Positions 24,469 through 32,482 of a stretch of DNA of 64,000 nucleotides are shown here, piece after piece. Positions within the stretch are counted from its first letter, which is position 1, and every line of letters starts with the position of its first letter. A model generated the notes under the pieces. The model made no database searches, was not told where the DNA came from, and worked only from the letters and a program-made list of their open reading frames with translations. Origin of the DNA: JBBSAT01 sp046351235 (lineage in GTDB: Bacteria > Myxococcota_A > Polyangia > Polyangiales > Sandaracinaceae); NCBI GenBank assembly GCA_046351235.1, contig JAXLYV010000009.1:186001-250000 (forward strand), written 5' to 3'. The translations under genes were made by a program, and so were the position numbers.

Positions 24469-25719
24469 GTGACCTCCCTCCGCCCGTCGTTCCCCTCGGT
24501 CGTCCTCGCGGTGCTCTCCGCCCTTTCCTTCGCCGCATGTGACGGCGCGACGAGCGCGCCGACCGACACCGGCCCGGCCCGCGACGGCGGGACGAGCTCC
24601 GGCCGCGACGCCGCCACGGTCGGCCCCGACGGTGCCACGTCCGATGCTGCGAGCGAGCCCGATGCTTGGACGGTGCCGCCGGGCATGGTCGACGTGGTCG
24701 TCGCCGTGGGTCGCGGCGGTCGCTCCACGATCTCGTGCGACGAGGGCCGCAGCTGGATCGAGAACCGCCTCGAGACCGCAGCCGACGTGCGCTGCTGGGG
24801 CCAGCTCGACGGCGCCGAGCCCGAGTTCCTCGACGCCGCCCACACGATGCCGAACCCGTGCTACCTCGAGTGCGACCACGACGAGGGCAACTCCACGGGC
24901 CTCGTCTTCCACGACGGCGCGTTCTTCCGCGCGATCGGCTGGGGCACGCCCGGGCGCACGCAGCGCAGCGTGGACGGCGTGACGTGGGAGGTGCCGTCGC
25001 CCTCGTTCGAGGCGACCTACAACGGCCTCGTCGCCTTCGACGACGCGCTCGTCGCCATGGGCACACCGCAGCCTTACCTGTCGAGCGACGACGGCGCGAG
25101 CTGGACCGCGTCGAGCGGCGAGCTCGGCTGGGACGTGGGCCACGTGCGCGCCGCGACGAGCTCGAGCTACGGCCCGATGGGCACGATCGTCTACGTCACG
25201 GACGACGGGATCGGCTGGACCGACGACCGTGCTGCGACCTTCCACGGGCCCGACGCGCCAGCGTGCGACGGCCGCACCTTCGCGAGCGGCGGCGGCGTCA
25301 CCGTGCATCTCGGCTCGAACGGCAGCGCGTGCGTCACGAGCGATGGCGGCCGCACCTGGCAGACGCACGCGGTCGCGAGCTCGGTCGCGGCGGGCCCCGT
25401 GTGGAACGGGCACGCGTTCCACTTCTGGGGCGACGGTGCCTCGGGCTTCGCGCACTTCTCGAGCCTCGACGGCGTCACGTGGACCTCGGCCGCGAGCACG
25501 CGCGTCGGCGTCTCGATCGTGGGCGTGACCGTCGCGGGGGGCTTCGTCGGCGTGAACGAGATCTGGAACGGCGGCTACGAGCACCAGCGCTTCTTCCGCA
25601 GCGACGACGGCGATACGTGGGAGACGCTCGCGACCGATGGGTCGGCGTTCACCCCGGGGCATCCGATCTCGCACTTCGCCTCGGGCGTGGTACCGGCGAA
25701 CGCGTACTGCCACGATTGA
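24469..25719 (+). CDS. Lipoprotein with BNR/sialidase-like repeats
   Basis: A 416-residue lipoprotein; starting at GTG 24469 gives a compact signal peptide ending ALSFAAC. After an Asp/Ala/Gly linker (about 25-70) comes a beta-propeller with Asp-box-like repeats: ISCDEGRSWIE, RSVDGVTWEV, LSSDDGASWTA, VTDDGIGWTD, VTSDGGRTWQT, SSLDGVTWTS and RSDDGDTWET, i.e. seven S/T-x-D-x-G-x-T/S-W repeats. This is the sialidase/photosynthesis-stability (Ycf48-like) blade motif, but no sialidase arginine triad can be picked out, so an enzymatic role is unproven. Monocistronic; divergent from the EEP gene. Confidence 0.85.
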   Translation: MTSLRPSFPSVVLAVLSALSFAACDGATSAPTDTGPARDGGTSSGRDAATVGPDGATSDAASEPDAWTVPPGMVDVVVAVGRGGRSTISCDEGRSWIENRLETAADVRCWGQLDGAEPEFLDAAHTMPNPCYLECDHDEGNSTGLVFHDGAFFRAIGWGTPGRTQRSVDGVTWEVPSPSFEATYNGLVAFDDALVAMGTPQPYLSSDDGASWTASSGELGWDVGHVRAATSSSYGPMGTIVYVTDDGIGWTDDRAATFHGPDAPACDGRTFASGGGVTVHLGSNGSACVTSDGGRTWQTHAVASSVAAGPVWNGHAFHFWGDGASGFAHFSSLDGVTWTSAASTRVGVSIVGVTVAGGFVGVNEIWNGGYEHQRFFRSDDGDTWETLATDGSAFTPGHPISHFASGVVPANAYCHD

Positions 25720-25778
25720 AGAGCCCGCCCCCCGCTCCCGTCCGGGCCCTCCGTGGGCGAGCACTCTTGCTGGGGGGG

Positions 25779-26120
25779 TCACCGCGCCGGCGGGATCCCG
25801 TACATGTCGCCGAGGCGCGGCTCTGGCGGGAAGTGGAGCGCCTCGCGCTGGATGACGAGATCGCGCAGGCGCGCGAGCACCACCGTTCGCTGCGCTCGGT
25901 AGCGCGCGAGCTCGCGCTCGGGATCGATCGCGCGCAGCTCGTTCACGGCGTCACGCAGGCGCTTCTCCACGCGACCGAGGGCGCTCGCCATCTCCTCGAT
26001 CAGCTCGAGCTCGAGCGTCGGGCGCGCGGCCAGGTGATCGACGACCTTGCGCACGCGGCCCATGTCCGAGCGCGCGTCGTCCTTCACCTCGTCGATGAGC
26101 TCTTGGGCCCGCGACTTCAT
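25779..26120 (-). CDS. Small coiled-coil protein of unknown function
   Basis: A 113-residue soluble protein without signal peptide. Residues 1-85 are almost entirely charged heptad-like helix (MKSRAQELIDEVKDDARSD, ELIEEMASALGRVEKRLRD), ending in a short conserved-looking tail PEPRLGDMYGIPPAR. I do not recognise the family. It lies downstream of PriA on the same strand but is separated from it in the opposite direction of transcription order: it starts 41 bp after the PriA stop and has its own leaderless promoter. Might be a structural or regulatory partner; nothing more can be said. Confidence 0.75.
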   Translation of the reverse strand: MKSRAQELIDEVKDDARSDMGRVRKVVDHLAARPTLELELIEEMASALGRVEKRLRDAVNELRAIDPERELARYRAQRTVVLARLRDLVIQREALHFPPEPRLGDMYGIPPAR

Positions 26121-26126
26121 GTCCCG

Positions 26127-26132
26127 AGCGTA
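26127..26132 (-). promoter_or_regulatory. -10-like hexamer TACGCT, leaderless start
   Basis: TACGCT on the minus strand ends 6 nt before the ATG at 26120, identical in sequence and spacing to the sites at 4073, 44435 and 45927. Confidence 0.5.
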
Positions 26133-26160
26133 AGGCGCGATCGAGACGGCGCCAGGGCCG

Positions 26161-28443
26161 TCAGAGCATGTTCACGGGGTCGATGTCGACGCTCGCGCGG
26201 GCCACACCGATCCCGTCCTCGATGCGCGCGAGCACGGCGCTCGCGACCGCGCGCAGGGCAGGGCGCTCGGCCGAGCGCAGCAAGAATCGGTAGCGGAAGC
26301 GGCCGCGGAGGCGCTCGATCGGCGCCGGTGCCGGCCCGAGCACGTCGACGCGCTCGGTCTTCACGAGGGTCATCGCGCCGGCGACGGCGGCGAGCATGGC
26401 GGCGGTGCGCTCGGCGACCACGCGATCGGCGGCATCGACGCGCACGGCCGCGAGGCGCGCGAAGGGCGGATAGCGCGCATCCTTGCGGGACGACATCTCC
26501 GAGCGAAGGAACGCGTCGTACGAGTGGTGCTTGGCGGCGAGGATGGCCGGATCCTTCGGCTGGAAGGTCTGCAGCACCACCTCGCCGGGCGTCTCGGCGC
26601 GTCCGGCGCGCCCGGCCACCTGCGTGAGCAGCTGGAAGGTGCGCTCGGCGGCGCGGAAGTCGGGGAACGCGAGCGACTGATCGGCGAGCAGCACGCCGAC
26701 GAGCGTGACGCCCGGCAGGTCGTGCCCCTTGGTCACCATCTGCGTGCCGACGAGCACGTCGACCTCGCGGCGGCGCACGCGATCGAGCACGGCCTCGACG
26801 CCCTGGCCCGTCGCCACGTCGCGATCGAGGCGCGCGATGCGGGCGAGCGGAAACGCCTGCGCGAGCGTGTCCTCGAGCTTCTCGGTGCCGAGGCCGATCG
26901 TGACGAGCTCGAGCGAGCCGCACTCCTGGCACGCGGTTCCGGCCGGCTGCGCGTAGTCGCAGTAGTGGCAGCGGAGCGACCCCGCGCGGCGATGCTCCGT
27001 GAGCGTGACCGAGCACGCCGGGCAGCGCTGCACGTGCTCGCACTGCGCACAGCGCACGGAGGGCGCGAACCCGCGGCGGTTGAGGAAGAGCACCGCCTGG
27101 TGGCCCTCGGCCAGGCACTTCTGGAGCGCGCGATGGAGCGGCAGCGTGATCAGCGGGTCGCGCGTGGGCCCGGCGCCCGTGCGCGAGAGGTCGACGATGT
27201 CGACCGGCGGCAGCGGGCGCGCGTTGGCGCGCTCGCGCAGCACGAGCTTCTTGTAGCGGCCGGTCTCGGTCGCCTGGTAGCTCTCGAGCGAGGGCGTCGC
27301 GCTCCCGAGCACGCACACGGCGCCGGCACGATGCGCACGCAGCACCGCGAGGTCGCGCGCCTGGTAGCGGAAGCCCTCCTCTTGCTTGTAGGAGCCGTCG
27401 TGCTCCTCGTCGACGACGACGAGCCCCAGCTTCGCCACCGGCGCGAAGATCGCCGAGCGCGCGCCCACCGCGAGCGTGACCTCGCCGCTCCGCAGCGCCT
27501 GCCACATCCGCATCCACTCGCGCTCCGTGAGGCCGCTGTGCAGCACGGCGATGTCGTCGCCGAAGCGTGCGCGGAAGCGGCCCACGAGCTGCGGCGTGAG
27601 CGCGATCTCGGGGACGAGCAGGATCGCGCCGCGCCCCTGCGCGCGCGCCTCGTCGATGGCGCGCAGGTACACCTCGGTCTTGCCCGAGCCGGTGACGCCG
27701 TGGAGCAGAAAGGTCGAGGCCGCTGCTTCGCGCTGCGCGGCGACGATCGCGTCGACGGCGTGCACCTGCTCGGGCAGGAGCGCCGGCGGCACGTCGCGCG
27801 CGACCTGCGTCTCGAAGAAGGGATCGCGCGGCGCCTCGGCCTTCTCGATCGCGAGGAGACCCGCCTCGACGAGCTTGCCCACGGTCTTGCGCGTCGTGCG
27901 CACCAGCTCGAAGAGCTCGGGCTCGCTGAGGCGCCCGCGGGCGTCGAGGATCGCGAGGATCTCTCTCGCCTTGGCCGAGAGCTTCTCCGGCGCGGCGGCG
28001 CCCTCCACGCGCCGCAGCACGCGTACGCGATCGATCTTCACGCGCTTCTCGGCGCGGAGCTCCCCCGAGCTCGAGAGGAACCCGGTCTTCTTCAGCCCGA
28101 GCACGGCGTCGCGATCGAGGCCGGGCGCGGCGGCGCGCAGCACCTCGCCGATCGGATGAAGGTAGTAGCTCGCGGCCTCCACGAGGAACGACGCGAGCTC
28201 GGCCGGGAACACCGGGCGCTCGTCGAGCACGCCCGCGACCGAGAGCACGCGCACGCCTTCCGGGGCGGTCGCGCCGAGCCCCACGACGAAGCCGGGCACC
28301 TTGCGGCGCGCGAAGGGGACGGCCACGCGCGCGCCGATCTCCACGCGGGCGCGGAGCGCATCGGGCACGGCGTACGTGAACGTGCGCCGCAGCGGCGCGG
28401 GGATCGCGACCTCGACGAGCATCGGCGTCTCGGGGCTGCTCAC
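26161..28443 (-). CDS. priA: Primosomal protein N' (replication restart helicase PriA)
   Basis: A 760-residue PriA. I prefer the GTG at 28443, which overlaps the previous stop (GTGA) and has GGAG upstream; the ATG at 28422 is an alternative. Numbering from that Met: N-terminal 3'-DNA-binding domain (1-110), Walker A GVTGSGKTE (242-250), DEEH box (338-341), GSATPSLES motif, and a zinc module with four CxxC-type pairs (CAQCEHVQRCPACS, CHYCDY, CQECGS, about 440-490), then motifs V/VI (GTQMVTKGHDLPGVTLVG, QVAGRAGR). Restarts collapsed replication forks and loads the replisome. Essential features intact. Coupled with an FlhB-like gene upstream, an unexpected neighbour. Confidence 0.97.
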   Translation of the reverse strand: MSSPETPMLVEVAIPAPLRRTFTYAVPDALRARVEIGARVAVPFARRKVPGFVVGLGATAPEGVRVLSVAGVLDERPVFPAELASFLVEAASYYLHPIGEVLRAAAPGLDRDAVLGLKKTGFLSSSGELRAEKRVKIDRVRVLRRVEGAAAPEKLSAKAREILAILDARGRLSEPELFELVRTTRKTVGKLVEAGLLAIEKAEAPRDPFFETQVARDVPPALLPEQVHAVDAIVAAQREAAASTFLLHGVTGSGKTEVYLRAIDEARAQGRGAILLVPEIALTPQLVGRFRARFGDDIAVLHSGLTEREWMRMWQALRSGEVTLAVGARSAIFAPVAKLGLVVVDEEHDGSYKQEEGFRYQARDLAVLRAHRAGAVCVLGSATPSLESYQATETGRYKKLVLRERANARPLPPVDIVDLSRTGAGPTRDPLITLPLHRALQKCLAEGHQAVLFLNRRGFAPSVRCAQCEHVQRCPACSVTLTEHRRAGSLRCHYCDYAQPAGTACQECGSLELVTIGLGTEKLEDTLAQAFPLARIARLDRDVATGQGVEAVLDRVRRREVDVLVGTQMVTKGHDLPGVTLVGVLLADQSLAFPDFRAAERTFQLLTQVAGRAGRAETPGEVVLQTFQPKDPAILAAKHHSYDAFLRSEMSSRKDARYPPFARLAAVRVDAADRVVAERTAAMLAAVAGAMTLVKTERVDVLGPAPAPIERLRGRFRYRFLLRSAERPALRAVASAVLARIEDGIGVARASVDIDPVNML

Positions 28444-29471
28444 GGGGCTCCGGTGCGAAGGGCGCGCGCGACCGGCTCGTAGTGCGCCTCGGGGATCGGG
28501 TGGCCCAGCGGGACGATCGCGAGCGCGACGGCCAAGGGCTCGTCCTCGATCGTGGGCACACCGGTCTCGCGCGCGGCCTCGCGCATCGCCTCGGCCGCCT
28601 CGGCGCGGCCGATCGCGGTGACGACGGGCACCGCCTCGAGATCCGCCGCGTCGTACGCGAGCGCGATGGCGAGCGCCTCGCCCTCGGTGACGAGGAGCGC
28701 GGCGGCGCGCGTCTCTTCCACGTCGCTCGCGCGCGCCAGCTCCTCGCGCACGCGGGCGCGCTCCCGCCGCACGTGCGCGTCGCCCTCCGTCTCGCGTCGC
28801 TCGCGCTCGACCTCGCGCCGGCTCATGCGCAGCGACACGCGCAGCCACGCGCGCTCGACCACCGCATCGAGCACGCCGACGGCCGCGAGCGCGAGGCCGC
28901 TCCGGAGCAAGAGCGCGGCGATCATCGCGAGCGCAGCGCCGAGCGCGGCGCTCGGGGCCTGGCGCGAGAGCGTGGCGATGCCCGGCAAGCCCTCGCGGAA
29001 CGTGAGCGTCACCGCGATCCCGACGCTCGCGAGCCGGAGCAGGGTCATCCCGAGCTGGCTCGCCGCGCGCGGCGCTGCCGTGCCGCCGAAGCGCGCGCTC
29101 GGATCGAGACGCCTCGCGTCGGGCGCGAGCGCGCCGGGCGCCACGAGCCCGCCGAGCTGGATCGCGCTCGCGGCCGTCGTCGCGACGACGAGCAGGCCGA
29201 GCGCGGCGAGCACGGGCACGCCCACCGCGGAGAGCGCGCTCGCGATCGCGTCGGCCGGCGCGATCGAACCCGCGGCGATCCGCGCGAGCCCGTCCTCGAA
29301 GAGCGCGCGCGCGCCCCCTTCGATCGCGTCACGCTCGAGACGCAGCGCCCCGCCGAGCGCGACGAGGCCCGCGGCGAGCACGAGATCGCGGCTCTGCCAC
29401 GCGCGGCCCTCGCGTCGCGCTTCTCGCTCGCGGCGCGGGGTCGGCTCTTCGGTCTTCGCCTCGTCGGACAC
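28440..29471 (-). CDS. FlhB/SctU-family export-apparatus protein lacking the NPTH motif
   Basis: A 343-residue membrane protein starting at GTG. The N-terminus (AKTEEPTPRREREARREGRAWQSRDL) is the FlhB/YscU signature, followed by hydrophobic segments (about 30-45, 85-105, 140-170, 178-205), a basic helical linker (215-255) and a C-terminal domain. Where family members have the self-cleaving Asn-Pro-Thr-His, this one reads VTEGEALAIALAYDA (EGEA at 263-266), so autocleavage, and with it substrate-specificity switching, should not occur. No other type III secretion or flagellar genes are in the window. It may be an orphan remodelled for another membrane role. Upstream of priA with a 4-nt overlap. 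Confidence 0.85.
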   Translation of the reverse strand: MSDEAKTEEPTPRREREARREGRAWQSRDLVLAAGLVALGGALRLERDAIEGGARALFEDGLARIAAGSIAPADAIASALSAVGVPVLAALGLLVVATTAASAIQLGGLVAPGALAPDARRLDPSARFGGTAAPRAASQLGMTLLRLASVGIAVTLTFREGLPGIATLSRQAPSAALGAALAMIAALLLRSGLALAAVGVLDAVVERAWLRVSLRMSRREVERERRETEGDAHVRRERARVREELARASDVEETRAAALLVTEGEALAIALAYDAADLEAVPVVTAIGRAEAAEAMREAARETGVPTIEDEPLAVALAIVPLGHPIPEAHYEPVARALRTGAP

Positions 29472-29483
29472 GCGCGTGCCCGC

Positions 29484-30695
29484 TCACTTCGGCCGCGTGT
29501 TGCGGCCACGCAGGACGAGCGCCGCGATCAACATCGCGATGCTCACGCCGGCGATCGCGTACGACCAGAGGTGGCCCACGCGCACGGCCTCGTCGCCCTC
29601 GGCGTCGCCCTCGAGCGGCAGCGGCGGCTCGACCGGCGCCTCGCTCGACACCGCGGCGAGCGTCGCGTGGCGACCGTGCTCGCTCCCGAGCGCGATCGTC
29701 TCGGTGATCGTCTGCGCCTCCGCGAGCTGCTCGCGCGGGCCTCCGATCGAGATGCGCAGTGCGCGCGCCCACGTGCCGGACGCGCCGCAATCGACCGTGA
29801 TCTCGCTCGCGAGCTGCCGCAGGCCCGCGGGATCGGACGGGCTCTCGACCACGAGCCATCGCACGGCGCCGCCGAGGAGAGAGCCGTCGCGGAGCACGCC
29901 GGCACCTTCGGGCACGCGCGGCGGCTCGGTGCCTGCCGGCGAGAGCTCGATCGCGATCATCGCGCGTGGCGCGCCCATCGGCGTGAGCTGCGTCGCGCGG
30001 ATCAGCGTCGTTCCACCGACGGTCTGGCGCGTGGCGATCCAATCCTCGGGCAAGGCGAGCGCGAGCGTGTCCGGCGCATCGTTGCAGACCTCGGCGAGCG
30101 CGACCGCGCCGCGCTCGACGTCGGGCTCTGCGGTCTCGGCGCGGAGCGAGCCGAGCACGGCCTCGGCGTACGCGACGGCGCTCGCGTGGGCCTCTTCGCT
30201 CGCGCCGGTGCTCACCTCGATCTGCGTCTCGATCCGGTCGACCCAGCCGTCGGTGTGCACGGCGAACCCGACGAGGGGCCTCAGCGCGCCATCGGGGGAG
30301 GGCTCGGTGCAGCGGATCACGACGAGGTCCGTGCGATCGCCGAGCGTGCCGTAGGTCGGGCTCGCGCACGGCGGGGGCGTCGCGCGCACGGCCGCCTCGA
30401 GATCGGCGGGCCGCGTCGTCTCGAGCAGGGTCGCGCGGATCGCGAAGTGGCCCTCCGGCGCGCTGACCGTCGCGATGCCGTCGATCGTCTGCGGCGCGTG
30501 GAAGCCCGAGGGACCGCCCGTGGTCGGCGAGAGCGAGGTGTCGTCCGGCAGGGCCAGGCTCCACCTCCCCCCCAGCATCGTGACGCGGTGCCCGCTCTCC
30601 GCGTCGACCGTGGGCCACGCGAGCGCGCGCGACGTGGGCGCGCAGATCGAGAGCACGAGCAGCGCGAGGAGCGGGAGGCGCGACCGATTCGACAT
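29484..30695 (-). CDS. Exported protein with C-terminal membrane anchor, unknown function
   Basis: A 403-residue protein: signal peptide (LPLLALLVLSICAPTSRALA), two related alpha/beta segments (about 30-190 and 200-350) each beginning with a strand of the type RWSLALPDDTSL / ALALPEDWIATR, and a single C-terminal transmembrane helix (about 375-393) before a basic tail. The fold may be a duplicated PsbP/Mog1-like domain, but I cannot assign a family. It lies 12 nt upstream of the FlhB-like gene and is probably cotranscribed with it and priA. Leaderless promoter TATGCT precedes the ATG at 30695. Confidence 0.82.
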   Translation of the reverse strand: MSNRSRLPLLALLVLSICAPTSRALAWPTVDAESGHRVTMLGGRWSLALPDDTSLSPTTGGPSGFHAPQTIDGIATVSAPEGHFAIRATLLETTRPADLEAAVRATPPPCASPTYGTLGDRTDLVVIRCTEPSPDGALRPLVGFAVHTDGWVDRIETQIEVSTGASEEAHASAVAYAEAVLGSLRAETAEPDVERGAVALAEVCNDAPDTLALALPEDWIATRQTVGGTTLIRATQLTPMGAPRAMIAIELSPAGTEPPRVPEGAGVLRDGSLLGGAVRWLVVESPSDPAGLRQLASEITVDCGASGTWARALRISIGGPREQLAEAQTITETIALGSEHGRHATLAAVSSEAPVEPPLPLEGDAEGDEAVRVGHLWSYAIAGVSIAMLIAALVLRGRNTRPK

Positions 30696-30702
30696 CGGCG
30701 CG

Positions 30703-30708
30703 AGCATA
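30703..30708 (-). promoter_or_regulatory. -10-like hexamer TATGCT, leaderless start
   Basis: TATGCT on the minus strand ends 7 nt before the ATG at 30695; it would drive the 30695-26161 operon. It lies within the 35-bp gap to the divergent DUF3105 gene. Confidence 0.45.
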
Positions 30709-30730
30709 GCCCCAAGATGCGCTCTCACAC

Positions 30731-31369
30731 GTGCTCTCCCACCCGTTCGCATCGTCTCGCTCGCTCGCGCGTCTCGGCCTCGTCCTCGGCACGCTCGGCT
30801 GCGCGGCCCCGAGCCCCACCACGCGATCGGACGTCGTCGTCACGCATCCCGCGGCCGCCCCGATCGCGCCCTTCACGAGCTGCGACGTGACGACGGCCGT
30901 GCAGAGCTCGAGCTCGCGCAACCACGACCCGCTCTGCGCCGCGATCGACTACACGTTCGTGCCGCCCGCGGCCGGCGATCACTACCCGGTCTGGGCCGAC
31001 TACCTCACCTACGACGCCCCGGTCCCGTGGGGCTTCGTCGTGCACTCGATGGAGCACGGCGCCGTCGTGCTCGTCTACGACCCGGAGAGCGCCGCCGCGC
31101 CGCAGATCCAGCAGGCCTTCGCCGACGTGATCGCGGCGCACGGGCTCGATCCCGCGTGCCGCGATCAGAGCTGGCCCTCGCGCTTCGTCGTGATGCCCTC
31201 GCACGATCTCTCGACGCCGCTCGCGGCGCTCGCGTGGGGCCACACCTACGAGGCCACCTGCCTCGATGCGCCCTCGCTCACGGCGTTCGTGGAGGCGAAC
31301 TACGCGCACGCGCCGGAGAGCCTGTGCAACCCGGGCACGGATCGCAGCGCGACGGGCTGGTGTCCGTAG
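30731..31369 (+). CDS. DUF3105 lipoprotein
   Basis: A 212-residue lipoprotein starting at GTG, with signal peptide ending LVLGTLGC. The DUF3105 signature is visible: an N-terminal HYPVWADYLTYDAPVPWGFVVHSMEHGAVVLVYDP (conserved His-Ser-x-Glu-His-Gly), then SWPSRFVVMPSHDL and LAALAWGHTYEA. Four cysteines are scattered in the mature part. The paired histidines suggest metal binding, but function of DUF3105 is unknown. Its 3' end overlaps the convergent gene on the other strand by 92 bp (31278-31369). Confidence 0.88.
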   Translation: MLSHPFASSRSLARLGLVLGTLGCAAPSPTTRSDVVVTHPAAAPIAPFTSCDVTTAVQSSSSRNHDPLCAAIDYTFVPPAAGDHYPVWADYLTYDAPVPWGFVVHSMEHGAVVLVYDPESAAAPQIQQAFADVIAAHGLDPACRDQSWPSRFVVMPSHDLSTPLAALAWGHTYEATCLDAPSLTAFVEANYAHAPESLCNPGTDRSATGWCP

Positions 31370-32306
31370 GCGGCGCGCACGGCAGCCGCTCGGACACGAT
31401 CGCGTGCCACGACGCGGGATCCGAGGGAGGCGAGCTCTCGCGGTGGTCGACCGAGACCTCGGGCACGATCCCTCCGACGGTGAGCGCGAGGGTCGGCCAG
31501 AAGTCGATCGTCCCCGAGTAGGCCTCTTGTCCCTCGAGCCCCACGTAGAAGTCTTCGTGGTGGATCTCGACGAAGGCGCGACCGACGAAGACCGCCGTCC
31601 AGTGCGCGCTGCCGGGCACACCGCGCGAGATCATCCCCTGCATGGAGCCGCCGAAGCCGAAGCGGAGCACGGGGACGGGCGTCACGGCGACGTCGAGCGT
31701 CGTGCCGAGCGTGGGGGCGCCGAAGTAGCCCTCGTAGTCGGCGGTGCGCCCCGTCGACGTGCCGCCACACGTGATCGTCGAGCCGCCGAGCAGCCCCGGG
31801 TACTCGGTGCATCGCCCGACCTGGATGTCGTAGCGATCTCTTCCCGTGAGGAGCGCGAGCTCCGTGTCGAGCTCGAACGTGATCGACCACGTCGGATCTC
31901 CCCAGTAGCCGAGCACCCAGCCGATCCCGCCCACCATCACCGGGCGCTCGGAGAACGGCACGTTCGGCGCGACGCTCGCGCGCGGCGTGCCGTAGGCCAT
32001 GCCTCCGACGAGGCGGATCGCGAGCCAGTCGAAGAGCGTGTAGCCGAGGGCGCCATCCGTGCGGTAGGGGGCGAGGCCCGTCGTCCCGCTCGGCCCATCG
32101 ACGAGCGTCGGAGCGACGGGGGAGACGAGCTCTCGCACCGACACGTCGACGCGCGCCGGCGTCACGAGCGGCGGCGGCGGCGCGGCGGGCACGGCCGATC
32201 CCGTGCTGCGATCCGTGAACGTCTCGAACTCGTAGACGCCGGGGAGCTCGACGCCGCACGCCGAGAGCAGACACGTGGCCGCGAGCAGCGAAGCGCTCCC
32301 CCTCAT
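31278..32306 (-). CDS. Lipoprotein with outer-membrane beta-barrel-like body
   Basis: A 342-residue product; ATG at 32306 gives a signal peptide ending ATCLLSAC. After a Pro-rich linker the protein alternates hydrophobic and Gly/aromatic strands (YTLFDWLAIRLVGGMAYG, GGIGWVLGYWGDPTWSITFELDTELALL, AFVEIHHEDFYVGLEGQEAYSG, FWPTLALTVGGIVPEVS), typical of an outer-membrane barrel. The last 50 residues (Pro/Cys/Arg-rich) lie antisense to the 3' end of the DUF3105 gene and look unlike the barrel, so the original stop may have been lost. Family not recognised. Confidence 0.75.
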   Translation of the reverse strand: MRGSASLLAATCLLSACGVELPGVYEFETFTDRSTGSAVPAAPPPPLVTPARVDVSVRELVSPVAPTLVDGPSGTTGLAPYRTDGALGYTLFDWLAIRLVGGMAYGTPRASVAPNVPFSERPVMVGGIGWVLGYWGDPTWSITFELDTELALLTGRDRYDIQVGRCTEYPGLLGGSTITCGGTSTGRTADYEGYFGAPTLGTTLDVAVTPVPVLRFGFGGSMQGMISRGVPGSAHWTAVFVGRAFVEIHHEDFYVGLEGQEAYSGTIDFWPTLALTVGGIVPEVSVDHRESSPPSDPASWHAIVSERLPCAPPTDTSPSRCDPCPGCTGSPARARSSPPRTP

Positions 32307-32376
32307 GTCCTCGAGCGCGTGCATTCTCCACGCCGGCCCGATCGTGGCGCGGGCGGGGGGGCTCCGGTGCGCGGGA

Positions 32377-32391
32377 GTGACGCTCGGTCAC
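32377..32391. promoter_or_regulatory. Inverted repeat in divergent gap
   Basis: GTGAC-N5-GTCAC lies between the divergent lipoprotein genes starting at 32306 and 32483. A short symmetric site that could be an operator; no promoter hexamer is obvious in this 176-bp gap. Confidence 0.25.
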
Positions 32392-32482
32392 GGTTCGTGC
32401 GCATCGGGCACGACTCGGCACACGCGCGGCCTCTCCGAGACGCTCGACCCTGGGCACGCTTCTGGCCCCTCCGAGCGTCGCC

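Noticed and set aside
28440..29471. Part of a type III secretion or flagellar cluster
   Set aside because: No SctV/FlhA, SctR/S/T, ATPase or basal-body genes anywhere in the window.
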